Source: Lacibacter luteus
Lineage (GTDB): Bacteria; Bacteroidota; Bacteroidia; Chitinophagales; Chitinophagaceae
Assembly: GCF_004118265.1 (NCBI RefSeq)
Contig: NZ_SDHW01000005.1
Location: 306,521 to 370,520, forward strand
Direction: 5' to 3'
Length of the DNA stretch: 64,000 nt
Numbering within the stretch: the first letter of the stretch is position 1; the number at the start of each line of letters is the position of its first letter. The notes under the pieces are model-generated. The model searched no databases, had not been told where the DNA came from, and saw only the letters and a program-made list of their open reading frames with translations. The position numbers and the translations under genes were made by a program. Shown here in pieces: positions 53,565-63,600 of the stretch.

Positions 53565-54509
53565 ATGCAAAAGCTCGCCGATTTTTTTAAACTTGTCCGT
53601 TGGCCGAATCTTGTTTTTATAGCCCTAACCCAGGTATTGTTTTTCTATTGCGTTGTGCAACCGGTTATGTTTGGCAATTTGTATATGAACCGTGAGTTTC
53701 ATATCCTCTTTTGGATTCTTTGTGCATCATCAGTTTTTATTGCAGCTGCCGGTTATGTTATCAACGATTATTTCGATCTCAACATCGATCTTGTGAATAA
53801 GCCGGGAAAAATGGTGGTCGATCGCAGCATCAGTCGCCGCTGGGCTATTTTCTTTCACATGTTCTTTTCGTTTGCCGGTGTGTTGATGGGCTTTTACATT
53901 GGTTTGCAAAACGGCAACTGGGTTATAGGTTTTGCCAATATGGGTTGTGTGTTTGTGCTGTGGTTTTACAGTACAACGTTTAAAAAGAAACTGCTTACTG
54001 GTAATATTCTTATTTCGTTGTTAACAGCATGGGTTGTGTTTGTGGTGTACCTGTTAACGATTCATCAGCAGATCGATCTGTTGCATCCTGTACAGCCGGG
54101 TTCGCATCAGAAATTATTGCGTCTTGCATTGCTGTATTCAAGCTTTGCATTTATCATTACACTTATTCGTGAAGTAGTAAAGGATGTGGAAGATATGGAT
54201 GGAGATGCAAAGTATGGTTGCAAAACCATGCCTATCGTTTGGGGTGTCCCTTTTTCAAAAGTGTTTGTAAGCATCTGGCTGGTTATTCTGCTGGTGTTGT
54301 TGTTTATTGTTTTGTTTTATGTGTTGCAGTTTAAAATGTGGGTGGCGGCCTTATATAATCTTGTGCTTATTATTGCGCCGTCGGCCTATGTGGTGCGGTT
54401 ATTGCTCAAAGCAAACCGAACAGCTGATTTTACAAAACTGAGTAAATGGATCAAAGCCATGATCTTTACCGGTATTCTTTCCATGATCTTATTTAAATTT
54501 TTTGCTTGA
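53565..54509 (+). CDS. UbiA-family prenyltransferase (GGGP synthase-like)
   Basis: A 314-residue inner-membrane prenyltransferase with about eight helices. The first Asp-rich motif is NDYFDLNIDLVNKPGKMV and the second is VKDVEDMDGDAKYGCKTMP, where diphosphate and Mg2+ bind. The pattern is closest to the geranylgeranylglycerol-phosphate geranylgeranyltransferase-like proteins of Bacteroidota; the actual acceptor could also be a quinone ring. The last codon overlaps the maf start codon by one base (TGATG), so the two are coupled. Confidence 0.87.
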   Translation: MQKLADFFKLVRWPNLVFIALTQVLFFYCVVQPVMFGNLYMNREFHILFWILCASSVFIAAAGYVINDYFDLNIDLVNKPGKMVVDRSISRRWAIFFHMFFSFAGVLMGFYIGLQNGNWVIGFANMGCVFVLWFYSTTFKKKLLTGNILISLLTAWVVFVVYLLTIHQQIDLLHPVQPGSHQKLLRLALLYSSFAFIITLIREVVKDVEDMDGDAKYGCKTMPIVWGVPFSKVFVSIWLVILLVLLFIVLFYVLQFKMWVAALYNLVLIIAPSAYVVRLLLKANRTADFTKLSKWIKAMIFTGILSMILFKFFA

Positions 54510-55075
54510 TGGAACGGATAATACTTGCATCAAAATCGCCAAGGCGAAAACAATTGCTCGAATGGGCCGAAATTCCTTTTGATGTAATGGTAAAGGATAC
54601 AGATGAAATGTATCCGGCATCACTTCCCATCGATCAGGTGCCTGTGTACATAGCACGCAACAAAGCGTTGGCGGTAAAAGAAGAATTAAGTCATGATCGT
54701 TTGATTCTTGCAGCAGATACTGTTGTTGTATTGAATGGAAAAGTAATTGGTAAACCGGTGAATAAAGAAAATGCTATTGCGATATTAACAGAATTATCCG
54801 GACAGGTACACGAAGTAATTACAGGCGTTGTGCTGATGCGTGATGATGCAGAAATTGCGTTTGCAGATATAACAGAAGTAGAGTTTCATAAGCTATCGCC
54901 TCAGCAGATCGAGTTTTATGTAAACAAATACAAACCGTACGATAAAGCAGGTGCATACGCTATACAGGAATGGATCGGCGTGGTAGGCATCAAACGTGTA
55001 AAAGGAGATTTTTACAATGTAATGGGTTTGCCTGTGAGCCGTGTGATGAAAGCGATATTAGAATTTGAAAATTAA
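54509..55075 (+). CDS. maf: Maf-family nucleotide pyrophosphatase
   Basis: A 188-residue cytosolic house-cleaning pyrophosphatase (Maf/HAM1-like). N-terminal IILASKSPRRKQLLEWAEIPFDV, DxV block AADTVVVLNGKVIGKP, and GAYAIQEWIGVVGIKRVKGDFYNVMGLP are family hallmarks. Maf enzymes hydrolyse dTTP, UTP or modified nucleotides to nucleoside monophosphates. The ATG at 54509 overlaps the UbiA stop by one base. A terminator follows at 55093-55124. Confidence 0.94.
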   Translation: MERIILASKSPRRKQLLEWAEIPFDVMVKDTDEMYPASLPIDQVPVYIARNKALAVKEELSHDRLILAADTVVVLNGKVIGKPVNKENAIAILTELSGQVHEVITGVVLMRDDAEIAFADITEVEFHKLSPQQIEFYVNKYKPYDKAGAYAIQEWIGVVGIKRVKGDFYNVMGLPVSRVMKAILEFEN

Positions 55076-55078
55076 TTG

Positions 55079-55181
55079 AATTTGATAATTTGAAAATGGG
55101 AGGCAGTTTCTGTCTCCCATTTTTATTTACGGCAGTATTGACTTAACCAAAGACTTTTTTTAATTTTCAAATTATCAAATT
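55079..55181. repeat. 19-bp inverted repeat with terminator
   Basis: AATTTGATAATTTGAAAAT (55079-55097) and its complement (55163-55181) are exact and enclose a terminator hairpin AAATGGGAG...CTCCCATTT (55093-55124). The flanking ATTTTCAAATT-type sequences are frequent between Bacteroidota genes. Confidence 0.6.
55093..55124 (+). terminator. Terminator after maf
   Basis: AAAATGGGAGgCAG / CTGtCTCCCATTTTT hairpin ending in a T-run, 18 bp after the maf stop. Confidence 0.8.
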
Positions 55182-55202
55182 TCCACATTTTCAAATTGCG
55201 CC

Positions 55203-56471
55203 ATGAACGAACACCTGCTCCAATACATCTGGCAACATCTTTACTTCAACAAAGAAGAACTGCTTACGGTACAAAACGAAACACTGCAGATTATTTTCCA
55301 GGGCAGCCGAAATACCAACCAAGGTCCCGATTTTTTAGAAGCTAAAGTCAACATTAATGCTGTTACATGGGTTGGCAATATTGAGCTGCACATCAAAACC
55401 AGCGACTGGATAAAGCATGGGCACACCGGCGACATGCATTACAACAATGTGGTGCTGCATGTAGTTTATGAAAATGATCTTGCTATCGATAATAACTTAC
55501 CTGTTCTTGAATTAAAGAACCGCATTTCGAAAAACCTGCTGGGTTATTACAAACAGCTAATGGAACAAAACAGTTTTGTACCCTGCAGTAACCAACTGCA
55601 ACAGGTAAACGAACTGGTTTGGCAAAGCTGGAAGGAACGGATGATTGCCGAACGCCTGCAACAGAAAAGCAATCTTATTCAACAACTGTTGCAACAAAGC
55701 AACCGCCATTGGGAAGAAACATTCTGGCAACTGGTAGCTCGTAATTTCGGCGCACCTTTAAATGCAGATGCGTTTGAACTTGTTGCGAAAACTTTGCCCG
55801 TTACCTTATTGGCAAAACATAAAAATCAAATTCATCAACTCGAAGCATTGTTGTTGGGGCAGGCAGGTTTGCTTAATACAGATTTTTCAGAGGACTATCC
55901 GGTAATGCTGCAAAAGGAGTATCGGTTTTTACAAACAAAACATAAGCTACAACCAATAACAAGGCCGCTGCAGTTTTTGCGTATGCGGCCATCTAATTTT
56001 CCAACGGTTCGCCTTGCACAACTGGCCATGCTTATTCAGCAGTCGAGTCATCTTTTTTCAAAAGTGATCAATGCAAGAACGATTGAGCAGTTACGGTCAA
56101 TGTTTACTGTTACGGCCAACGATTTCTGGCATTATCATTATACACTCAATGAAGCAGGTTCGTTCAGGAAAAAGAACGTAGGCGATGTAATGGTTAACAA
56201 CCTGCTCATTAATACTGTTATTCCTTTGTTGTTTGTGTATGCACAGGAACAACACAACAGAGCATTGAAAGAAAAAGTCCTTCAATGGTTGCAGCAGCTG
56301 CCAAAAGAAAAAAACAGTATTACAGCAAAATGGGAAGCTGTTGATGTAGTACATCAATCGGCCTTCGACTCACAGGTGCTTTTGTTTCTTAAAAAAAATT
56401 ACTGCGATGCAAAACATTGCTTACAATGCGCCATCGGCAACAGCTTACTAAAAAAACAACTTACCAGTTAA
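55203..56471 (+). CDS. DUF2851 family protein
   Basis: A 422-residue soluble protein that matches the Bacteroidota family DUF2851 by its start (MNEHLLQYIWQHLYFNKEELLTVQNETLQIIFQGSRNTNQGPDFLEAKV) and its mid-part GNIELHIKTSDWIKHGHTGDMHYNNVVLHVVYEND. The end holds CDAKHCLQCAIG, a short Cys motif possibly binding metal. Function unknown. It overlaps the convergent OsmC gene by 11 bp. Confidence 0.86.
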   Translation: MNEHLLQYIWQHLYFNKEELLTVQNETLQIIFQGSRNTNQGPDFLEAKVNINAVTWVGNIELHIKTSDWIKHGHTGDMHYNNVVLHVVYENDLAIDNNLPVLELKNRISKNLLGYYKQLMEQNSFVPCSNQLQQVNELVWQSWKERMIAERLQQKSNLIQQLLQQSNRHWEETFWQLVARNFGAPLNADAFELVAKTLPVTLLAKHKNQIHQLEALLLGQAGLLNTDFSEDYPVMLQKEYRFLQTKHKLQPITRPLQFLRMRPSNFPTVRLAQLAMLIQQSSHLFSKVINARTIEQLRSMFTVTANDFWHYHYTLNEAGSFRKKNVGDVMVNNLLINTVIPLLFVYAQEQHNRALKEKVLQWLQQLPKEKNSITAKWEAVDVVHQSAFDSQVLLFLKKNYCDAKHCLQCAIGNSLLKKQLTS

Positions 56472-56865
56472 ACACTACGTTCTGCTCAATTGCAGGGTCG
56501 AGGCTTTTAGCAACAGGGCAGGTGAGTGCTGCATTTTGTAAAATGGTGCGTTGCTTATCATCGAGCTGTAAACCGGCAGGAAATGTAAACGTTACATCAA
56601 CAGCACCAATACGGCGTGGTTCCGATTTCATGTGTTTTTGAATAGCGATCTGCACACCATTTAAATCAACCTGCATATCACGTGCCTTAATACCCATAAT
56701 GGTAAGCATGCAGCTGCCAAGTGCTGTTGCAACAAGATCGGTAGGTGAAAAACGTTGTGCTAAACCCTGGTTATCTAGTGGGGCATCTGTTTCAACAATT
56801 GATTGACTGTGTAAATGGATTGCTTCGGTACGTAAATCGCCTTTATAAACAATAGAAGAAGTCAT
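56461..56865 (-). CDS. OsmC-family peroxiredoxin-like protein
   Basis: A 134-residue cytosolic hydroperoxide-reductase-like protein. The first Cys sits in LVATALGSCMLTIMGIKARD and the second in ILQNAALTCPVAKSLDP, the two-cysteine pattern of OsmC/Ohr. It converges with DUF2851 and overlaps its last 11 bases. Whether it is an organic-peroxide reductase or a related stress protein is not shown. Confidence 0.93.
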   Translation of the reverse strand: MTSSIVYKGDLRTEAIHLHSQSIVETDAPLDNQGLAQRFSPTDLVATALGSCMLTIMGIKARDMQVDLNGVQIAIQKHMKSEPRRIGAVDVTFTFPAGLQLDDKQRTILQNAALTCPVAKSLDPAIEQNVVFNW

Positions 56866-56964
56866 CTTATTAAATTATTGGTAAAGAAAAGAGGCACAAG
56901 ATACCATAATGCGTTGGTATTCGTTTAAAGTGTAAATTTACGTTGAAACAATAAATTCAGGCTT

Positions 56965-57789
56965 GTGAAAAAAGTAGTCCTCAGTTGCTCATTCCTGTTT
57001 GCTGCCTTCGTTTCGTTTGCACAGAACACAGATAACCGTCGTACAGAGCGTGATGCAAAAAAAGAAGCACGCCGTCAGAAAATAGATAATCTTATCCGTC
57101 AGCAGGAAGAAGGTGCGTTGATATTTAATAAACAAAGTGTGTTTGGTTTACGCCTTAATACCGATGGTTGGGGACTGATGTATGAGAAAGGTTATTTAAA
57201 GAACGCAAACACCGCCAATCTTTTCAGTATTGAATTCAACGAAAAAAAACATCCCAAAGAAAAAAAGCTCAACAATGTTTTAAACAACAATGGTTTTTTG
57301 CAGTTGGGTAATCCTTTTGTTTATGGCAAGCGGAATAGTTTTTACCAGTTGAAACTTTCTTACGGTCAGCAACGCATGCTGGGGGCTAAAGCCAATAAAA
57401 ACGGCGTTGCTATCCATGCAATTTATGGAGGTGGATTTTCAGCCGGCCTCGAACGTCCGTATTATGTACGTATACAGGATCCCGGTCCTGAAGGATCGAG
57501 AGATATCAAATATTCAATCGCCGACAGTGCTGCCTTTCTTGAACCGAATAATATTATTATGGGTACCGGCTTACGCTATGGCTGGAAGGATATGAAGTTT
57601 GTACCGGGTGTACATGCAAAAGCTGCTCTCCGTTTCGATTATGGACGCTTTAACGAAACCGTTGCGGCTATTGAAATAGGGATGAACCTCGAAGCATACA
57701 GCCGTAAGGTGGAAATTATGCTGTTGAACCCTTCGCAGCAGGTGTTTTTCAACGGATATATTGCTATTCTGTTTGGTAAACGAAAGTAG
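56965..57789 (+). CDS. Secreted/outer-membrane protein of unknown function
   Basis: A 274-residue exported protein (signal MKKVVLSCSFLFAAFVSFAQ) starting at a GTG at 56965. After a charged linker (DNRRTERDAKKEARRQKIDNLIRQQEE) the rest has amphipathic strands and Gly-rich turns (AIHAIYGGGFSAGLERPYYVRIQ, FFNGYIAILFGKRK), so it may be an outer-membrane barrel or a barrel-bound protein. No family recognised. lipA follows 30 bp downstream with its own -7 box. Confidence 0.68.
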   Translation: MKKVVLSCSFLFAAFVSFAQNTDNRRTERDAKKEARRQKIDNLIRQQEEGALIFNKQSVFGLRLNTDGWGLMYEKGYLKNANTANLFSIEFNEKKHPKEKKLNNVLNNNGFLQLGNPFVYGKRNSFYQLKLSYGQQRMLGAKANKNGVAIHAIYGGGFSAGLERPYYVRIQDPGPEGSRDIKYSIADSAAFLEPNNIIMGTGLRYGWKDMKFVPGVHAKAALRFDYGRFNETVAAIEIGMNLEAYSRKVEIMLLNPSQQVFFNGYIAILFGKRK

Positions 57790-57791
57790 CC

Positions 57792-57799
57792 TAACTTTG
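57792..57799 (+). promoter_or_regulatory. -7 box for lipA
   Basis: TAACTTTG fits TAnnTTTG and lies 20 bp before the lipA ATG at 57820. Confidence 0.5.
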
Positions 57800-57819
57800 C
57801 CCCTCATTTAGTTGAAACT

Positions 57820-58749
57820 ATGCAGGAAATTGTAGTGAATGATGCTGCCGCAGAGCAGAAACCAAAGAAACCGGATTGGTTAAGAGTACGTCTTCCTATC
57901 GGCGAAAGCTATCGCCACGTACGTAATCTTGTAGATAAGAATAAGCTTCATACCATTTGCGAAAGTGGCAATTGCCCCAATATGGGCGAGTGCTGGGGAG
58001 AAGGTACAGCCACCTTTATGATATTGGGTAACACCTGCACCCGCAGTTGTGGTTTTTGTGCTGTTGCAACAGGCCGGCCCGACCCGATCGATTGGGATGA
58101 ACCCCAACGTGTAGCCGAAGCCATTCATTTAATGAAGGTGAAGCATGCCGTACTTACATCGGTTGACCGTGATGAAATTAAAGATGGTGGAAGCATCATC
58201 TGGTACAACACCATCCGTGCAGTAAAAACATTGAATCCCGATACAACATTGGAAACGCTGATCCCCGATTTTAAAGGGCAGATGGAAAATGTGCAACGTA
58301 TCGTGGAAGCGCATCCCGAAGTTGTATCGCATAACATTGAAACGGTTGAACGTTTAACACGCCAGGTACGTATACAGGCAAAATACTGGCGCAGTATGGA
58401 TGTGTTGCGTTACCTGAAAGAAAACGGTATGCGTGTAAAGAGTGGAATTATGCTTGGCCTTGGCGAAACAAAAGAGGAAGTGATCCAGACATTAAATGAT
58501 TTAAAAAATAACGGTGTTGATGTGGTTACCATCGGCCAGTACCTGCAGCCCACTAAAAAGCATTTGGCTGTACAACGTTTTGTACACCCCGATGAGTTTG
58601 CTGAGTACCGTGAAATCGGTTATACCATTGGCTTGGATTACGTTGAAAGCGGACCGTTGGTACGTTCAAGCTATCACAGCGAAAAACATGTGCTTCCCGG
58701 TTACGGCAAAGCAAAATGGGAAGAAGAAAAAGCGAATTTTATAGCATAA
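57820..58749 (+). CDS. lipA: Lipoyl synthase
   Basis: A 309-residue radical SAM enzyme that inserts two sulfurs into octanoyl groups on lipoate-dependent enzymes. The auxiliary cluster motif is [13 protein letters not shown] and the radical SAM motif is [13 protein letters not shown]. The mid-part [11 protein letters not shown] and the C-terminal [10 protein letters not shown] are typical. The length fits the family (~320). It is followed 7 bp later by the phosphodiester glycosidase-like gene. Confidence 0.97.
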   Translation: MQEIVVNDAAAEQKPKKPDWLRVRLPIGESYRHVRNLVDKNKLHTICESGNCPNMGECWGEGTATFMILGNTCTRSCGFCAVATGRPDPIDWDEPQRVAEAIHLMKVKHAVLTSVDRDEIKDGGSIIWYNTIRAVKTLNPDTTLETLIPDFKGQMENVQRIVEAHPEVVSHNIETVERLTRQVRIQAKYWRSMDVLRYLKENGMRVKSGIMLGLGETKEEVIQTLNDLKNNGVDVVTIGQYLQPTKKHLAVQRFVHPDEFAEYREIGYTIGLDYVESGPLVRSSYHSEKHVLPGYGKAKWEEEKANFIA

Positions 58750-58756
58750 ATTTTTT

Positions 58757-59707
58757 ATGAAAAAAATATTAATCGGAGCAGTGTTGTACATCATCACTGC
58801 TCCTTTTTGTTTGGCACAAGTTCATTGGCTGAATGTTGATTCGTTGTATGGTTCATTGCCAACTTCAGTACATGTATTTACCACAACTGATTTAATTGAT
58901 GGCAAGCCGAATATTGCATTCTATGTAATTGCCGATTTGAAAGATCTCAAGCTGAGTTTTACGACCGATACAACACTCAATCGCCGGATTACTCCTCAAC
59001 AGTTTTACGAAAAGAACCAACAGCCCTTGCTCATAGTGAATGGAACTTTTTTTGATTTTGCTACGAACAGGAATTTGAATGCAGTGATCAAAAATGGAAA
59101 ATTGGTTTCATATAATGTGCATACAACTGCATTGAAGGGAAAGGATACGTTGCTGTACATGCATACATTTCGTTCGGCCATTGGTATTACTAAAAAAAGA
59201 AAAGCAGATGTTGCCTGGTTGTATACTGATTCGTCGGCGAGGTTTGCAAAGGCGTTCCAACAAGTCCCCGGTTTTTATAAAGATTCGTTTGCAGTTGTAA
59301 CGCAAAAAGGACTGTTGCAGCGATCTTCAAAATGGAATATGCAAACAGCTATTTCAGGAGGTCCCGTATTAATTCAAAATACAAAAATTGCTGTCAGCAA
59401 TAATGAAGAACACATGTTCTCCGGCAAAGCCATTGACGATAAACATCCACGAACCGCCATGGGATATAGAGCTGATGGTAAATTGATCATTCTTGTTGTG
59501 CAAGGACGGATGCCCGGTATTGCAGAAGGGGCAACATTAACAGAGCTTGCAAAACTATTGCTCGATCTTGGTTGTGTAGAAGCATTGAATCTTGATGGAG
59601 GCGGCAGCAGTTGCATGTTGGTGAATGGTAAAGAAACCATTAAGCCCAGCGATAAAGAAGGGCAGCGGCCGGTACCGGCTGTGTTTATAATTGAAGAAAA
59701 TAAATAA
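58757..59707 (+). CDS. Secreted NAGPA-domain phosphodiester glycosidase-like protein
   Basis: A 316-residue exported protein (signal MKKILIGAVLYIITAPFCLAQ). The NAGPA-type core has LIVNGTFFDFATNRNLNAVIKNGKLV, GITKKRKADVAWLY, TAISGGPVLI, HPRTAMGYRADGKLIILVVQGR and the motif LNLDGGGSSCMLVNGKE. Family members hydrolyse phosphodiester-linked sugars, for example on cell-wall or exopolysaccharide chains. It is coupled to lipA by position (7 bp), but a shared function is unlikely. Confidence 0.9.
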   Translation: MKKILIGAVLYIITAPFCLAQVHWLNVDSLYGSLPTSVHVFTTTDLIDGKPNIAFYVIADLKDLKLSFTTDTTLNRRITPQQFYEKNQQPLLIVNGTFFDFATNRNLNAVIKNGKLVSYNVHTTALKGKDTLLYMHTFRSAIGITKKRKADVAWLYTDSSARFAKAFQQVPGFYKDSFAVVTQKGLLQRSSKWNMQTAISGGPVLIQNTKIAVSNNEEHMFSGKAIDDKHPRTAMGYRADGKLIILVVQGRMPGIAEGATLTELAKLLLDLGCVEALNLDGGGSSCMLVNGKETIKPSDKEGQRPVPAVFIIEENK

Positions 59708-59729
59708 ATAAATTTATAGCAGAGTTTTT

Positions 59730-59805
59730 CGGGATATAGCGCAGCCCGGTAGCGTGCTTCGTTCGGGACGAAGAGGTCGCTGGTTGGAATCGAATCATCT
59801 CTACA
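59730..59805 (+). pseudogene. Degenerate tRNA-Pro (anticodon CGG)
   Basis: The 5' half is intact: acceptor strand CGGGATA, D arm GCGC...GCGT, anticodon stem CTTCG/CGAAG with loop TTCGGGA (anticodon CGG). The T loop reads TTGGAAT instead of TTCAAAT and the T stem halves (GCTGG with CGAAT) no longer pair. The 3' acceptor strand (CATCTCT) matches the 5' one at only a few positions. This is a decayed or rearranged tRNA rather than a working one, unless the assembly has errors. Confidence 0.62.
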
Positions 59806-59809
59806 AATA

Positions 59810-60660
59810 CCCGTAATGTTGTCCCTGATTATTCCAAAGAACTATTGTAGATTATTGCGAGATTAAGTTTGTTTTACGGAAGGGGATACAATCTTTAAAA
59901 AAAGAGTGTAAAGATTATAGAGTCATCGCTTTATACTTTTAATGTTTTCAAGTCCTACGAACAGCAATAGAGTTTCTACCGAACTTGTGATAATAATTCC
60001 AAGAGCAGATTTGTTATACATGCTTCTTCTGTTAACCTAACAGGGGATGCAATGACTCAATTTGCAAACGAAATGCAAAGAATATTGAAACGTACATTTC
60101 TTTTTTTATACTATCAGTAATTATTCAATTAAGTAATGACAGAAAAAATTTAGATAACAGATAAAGTTGTTTTAACTGAAATTTTTCTGATTACACTAAG
60201 ATTACTTATTAGACTACTGGTTACCGTTAGATCTAATGAAAATTAATTTTACCAGACATACTGGCTTGTTCTATAAGACATGCGAAACTTCTATCGGTAA
60301 TGTTATTGTTTAAACTTTAAGCTTAATAATCCTTTATATAATTAACGAATAATATTCAAAAAAAATATTTGTGTTTTTTTGAAGTTAAATGTTTGGATTT
60401 TTTTTTTTTTGAAATATACTTTCACATTACCAAACCGAACCTACAGCAGCTTATCTCCAATACTTCCTTAGAATCCCAATCAAACGTTTCATGTGTTGAA
60501 TGTATTATCGGCAGTAAAAAAATCCGGCCAATAATTCTATAGCGTATACTATGTCTAATACTTTTCTCATCAGCTAATCTTTAATTCGTTTTTACTCAAA
60601 ATTTGAAAATAGATTTTTTCAAAGCGGCATTGCTGTGCCCGATTGTAAACCATAATACCC
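59810..60660. other. AT-rich, gene-poor stretch between tRNA-Pro relict and adhesin
   Basis: About 0.85 kb with stop codons in all frames, no open frame above about 60 codons, and much higher A+T than the neighbours (long T-run near 60398-60413, AATATT- and TAATTA-rich). I saw no tRNA, riboswitch motif or obvious terminator. It may contain a long leader for the adhesin gene or relics of decayed DNA. Confidence 0.5.
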
Positions 60661-60666
60661 AAGATC

Positions 60667-63600
60667 ATGCGAAAGGAAAGTTCACTTCACCAACAAGGTT
60701 CCTTCTTGACAAAAGTTTCTAACTTTTTCAAACTTGTGTTGCTTCTATGCAGCACATTCTTTTTTGGAGGCATTCCTGTAACTGCACAAATTGCTTGTAC
60801 TAACAATTTGCTTGGCAATTACAGTGGTTTTGAATTAACACCCGGTACTGCTAACTTCGGCACATCTCCTTACACAGCACTTCCGGGAACTGATCTGCGA
60901 ATAATAAACAGCGGATCGTTTGCTTCGGGAGTCGGTCAGGTACTAACTAATACTTCAGGCGTACCAGGGGCTGTCGCCTTATCGCCGCATTCGGGCAACC
61001 AAATGCTTGTTGCTCATCCAAAGAGTAATAATGATCGCTTATGGTTTCAAAATATAACTGTTGTTCCTGGCTATACATATACATTTTGTTTTTGGGCTGC
61101 CAATATTAAGGCTAATCCACCATCGATGTCACTTGACATTTATATGAACGGAACAAAAGTTACAAGTGGCAGCATTAATTATGGATCTTGGACACAAGTG
61201 TGTGGATCTTATACTGTACCTGCGGGTGTGACTACAATACAAATTGCAATAACAGATCCTCTCGCCGGCTCTGATGGTGCTGCGGGAAAAAGCCACTTTA
61301 TTGCGGTGGATGATTTATGTCTTCAACGTACCACCACGTTGACCCTTTCTAATCTGGTTTGGGAAGATGTAAATAATAATGGTTTGAAAGATGCTTCTGA
61401 ATCAGGAGTTGCAGGCGTAACAGTCAATCTTTATAACAGTTCAGGTACATTGATTGCAACTACAGTAACAGACACAAATGGATTGTATCAATTTACAGGT
61501 TTGGCTGCCGGTACTTACAGTGTAGGAATTGTTCTTCCCTCCGGTTACGTTAAAAGTGATGTCGGTACAACAAGTATTGCAACCGATGATCAGAATGACG
61601 GTAATGCAGTTGTTTCCGGAGAAGTGAAAACAGATCCTTTTACATTAACAAACAGTTCAACTAATATAGATTTTGGAATTTATAAGACCGCTTGTCTTGG
61701 AGACTTTGTGTGGAACGATCTGAACGCAAACGGTGTGCAGGATGCAGGTGAACCGGGTATATCAGGAGTAACAGTTACACTCAGCAAACCCGATGGAACA
61801 ACAGCAACTACAACAACCGATGCCAATGGAGCATACAGTTTCTGTGGTCTTGCACCAGGTACATACAGTGTAAGTTTTGCAACACCATCAGGATATACAG
61901 CAACCGGTAGTAATGTTGGTGGAGATGATGCCAAAGACAGTGATCCTGTTGGCGGAACCGTAACAGGTATCGTGTTAACATCAGGAGAAACAAACAACAG
62001 CATTGATGCAGGATATTACAAGACCGCTTGTCTTGGAGACTTTGTGTGGAACGATCTAAACGCAAACGGTGTGCAGGATGCAGGTGAACCGGGTATAGCA
62101 GGAGTAACAGTTACACTCAGCAAACCCGATGGAACAACAGCAACTACAACAACTAATGCTAACGGAGCATACAGCTTCTGTGATCTTGCACCAGGTACAT
62201 ACAGTGTAAGTTTTGCAACACCATCAGGATATACAGCAACCGGTAGTAATGTTGGTGGAGATGATGCCAAAGACAGTGATCCTGTTGGCGGAACCGTAAC
62301 AGGTATTGTGTTAACATCAGGAGAAACAAACAACAGCATTGATGCAGGATATTACAAGACCGCTTGTCTTGGAGACTTTGTGTGGAACGATCTGAACGCA
62401 AACGGTGTGCAGGATGCAGGTGAACCGGGTATAGCAGGAGTAACAGTTACACTCAGCAAACCCGATGGAACAACAGCAACTACAACAACTAATGCTAACG
62501 GAGCATACAGCTTCTGTGGTCTTGCACCAGGTACATACAGTGTAAGTTTTGCAACACCATCAGGATATACAGCAACCGGTAGTAATGTTGGTGGAGATGA
62601 TGCCAAAGACAGTGATCCTGTTGGCGGAACCGTAACAGGTATCGTGTTAACATCAGGAGAAACAAACAACAGCATTGATGCAGGATATTACAAGACCGCT
62701 TGTCTTGGAGACTTTGTGTGGAATGATCTGAACGGTAACGGTGTGCAGGATGCAGGTGAGCCGGGTATTGCAGGAGTAACAGTTACACTCACCAAACCCG
62801 ATGGCACAACTACAACCACAACAACCGATGCCAATGGAGCATACAGTTTCTGTGGTCTTGCACCTGGAACTTACAGTGTAAGTTTTGCAACACCATCAGG
62901 CTATGCACCAACCGGCAGTAACCTTGGAGGCAACGATGCAAAAGACAGTGATCCTGTTGGCGGAACAGTAACAGGTATCACACTTGCATCGGGAGAAACA
63001 AACAATACCATTGATGCAGGATATTACAAGACCGCTTGTCTTGGAGACTTTGTGTGGAATGATCTGAACGGTAACGGTGTGCAGGATGCAGGTGAGCCGG
63101 GTATTGCAGGAGTAACAGTTACACTCACCAAACCCGATGGCACAACTACAACCACAACAACCGATGCCAATGGAGCATACAGTTTCTGTGGTCTTGCACC
63201 TGGAACTTACAGTGTAAGTTTTGCAACACCATCAGGCTATGCACCAACCGGCAGTAACCTTGGAGGCAACGATGCAAAAGACAGTGATCCTGTTGGCGGA
63301 ACAGTAACAGGTATCACACTTGCATCGGGAGAAACAAATAATACCATTGATGCAGGATATACATTCATATGTACTAAACCAGTACTGTACAACAATGGAA
63401 AACCATTGCCTGAGAATATAACGGTTGAATGTACTGCTCCAGCTGCAGAAACGTTGACTGCAAGTGATAATTGCGGAAATGTTCCGGTTGATTTCAAAGA
63501 ACAAATAACACCGGGAGATTGTGCAAATAAATATATTGTTACAAGAACCTGGACTGCTACTAATTCGCAGGGACAAACAACAACTCATACACAAACCATC

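Noticed and set aside
61680..62675. Three identical 107-codon antisense open frames
   Set aside because: They are the reverse strand of the in-frame 336-bp repeats, repeated because the repeats are nearly identical.
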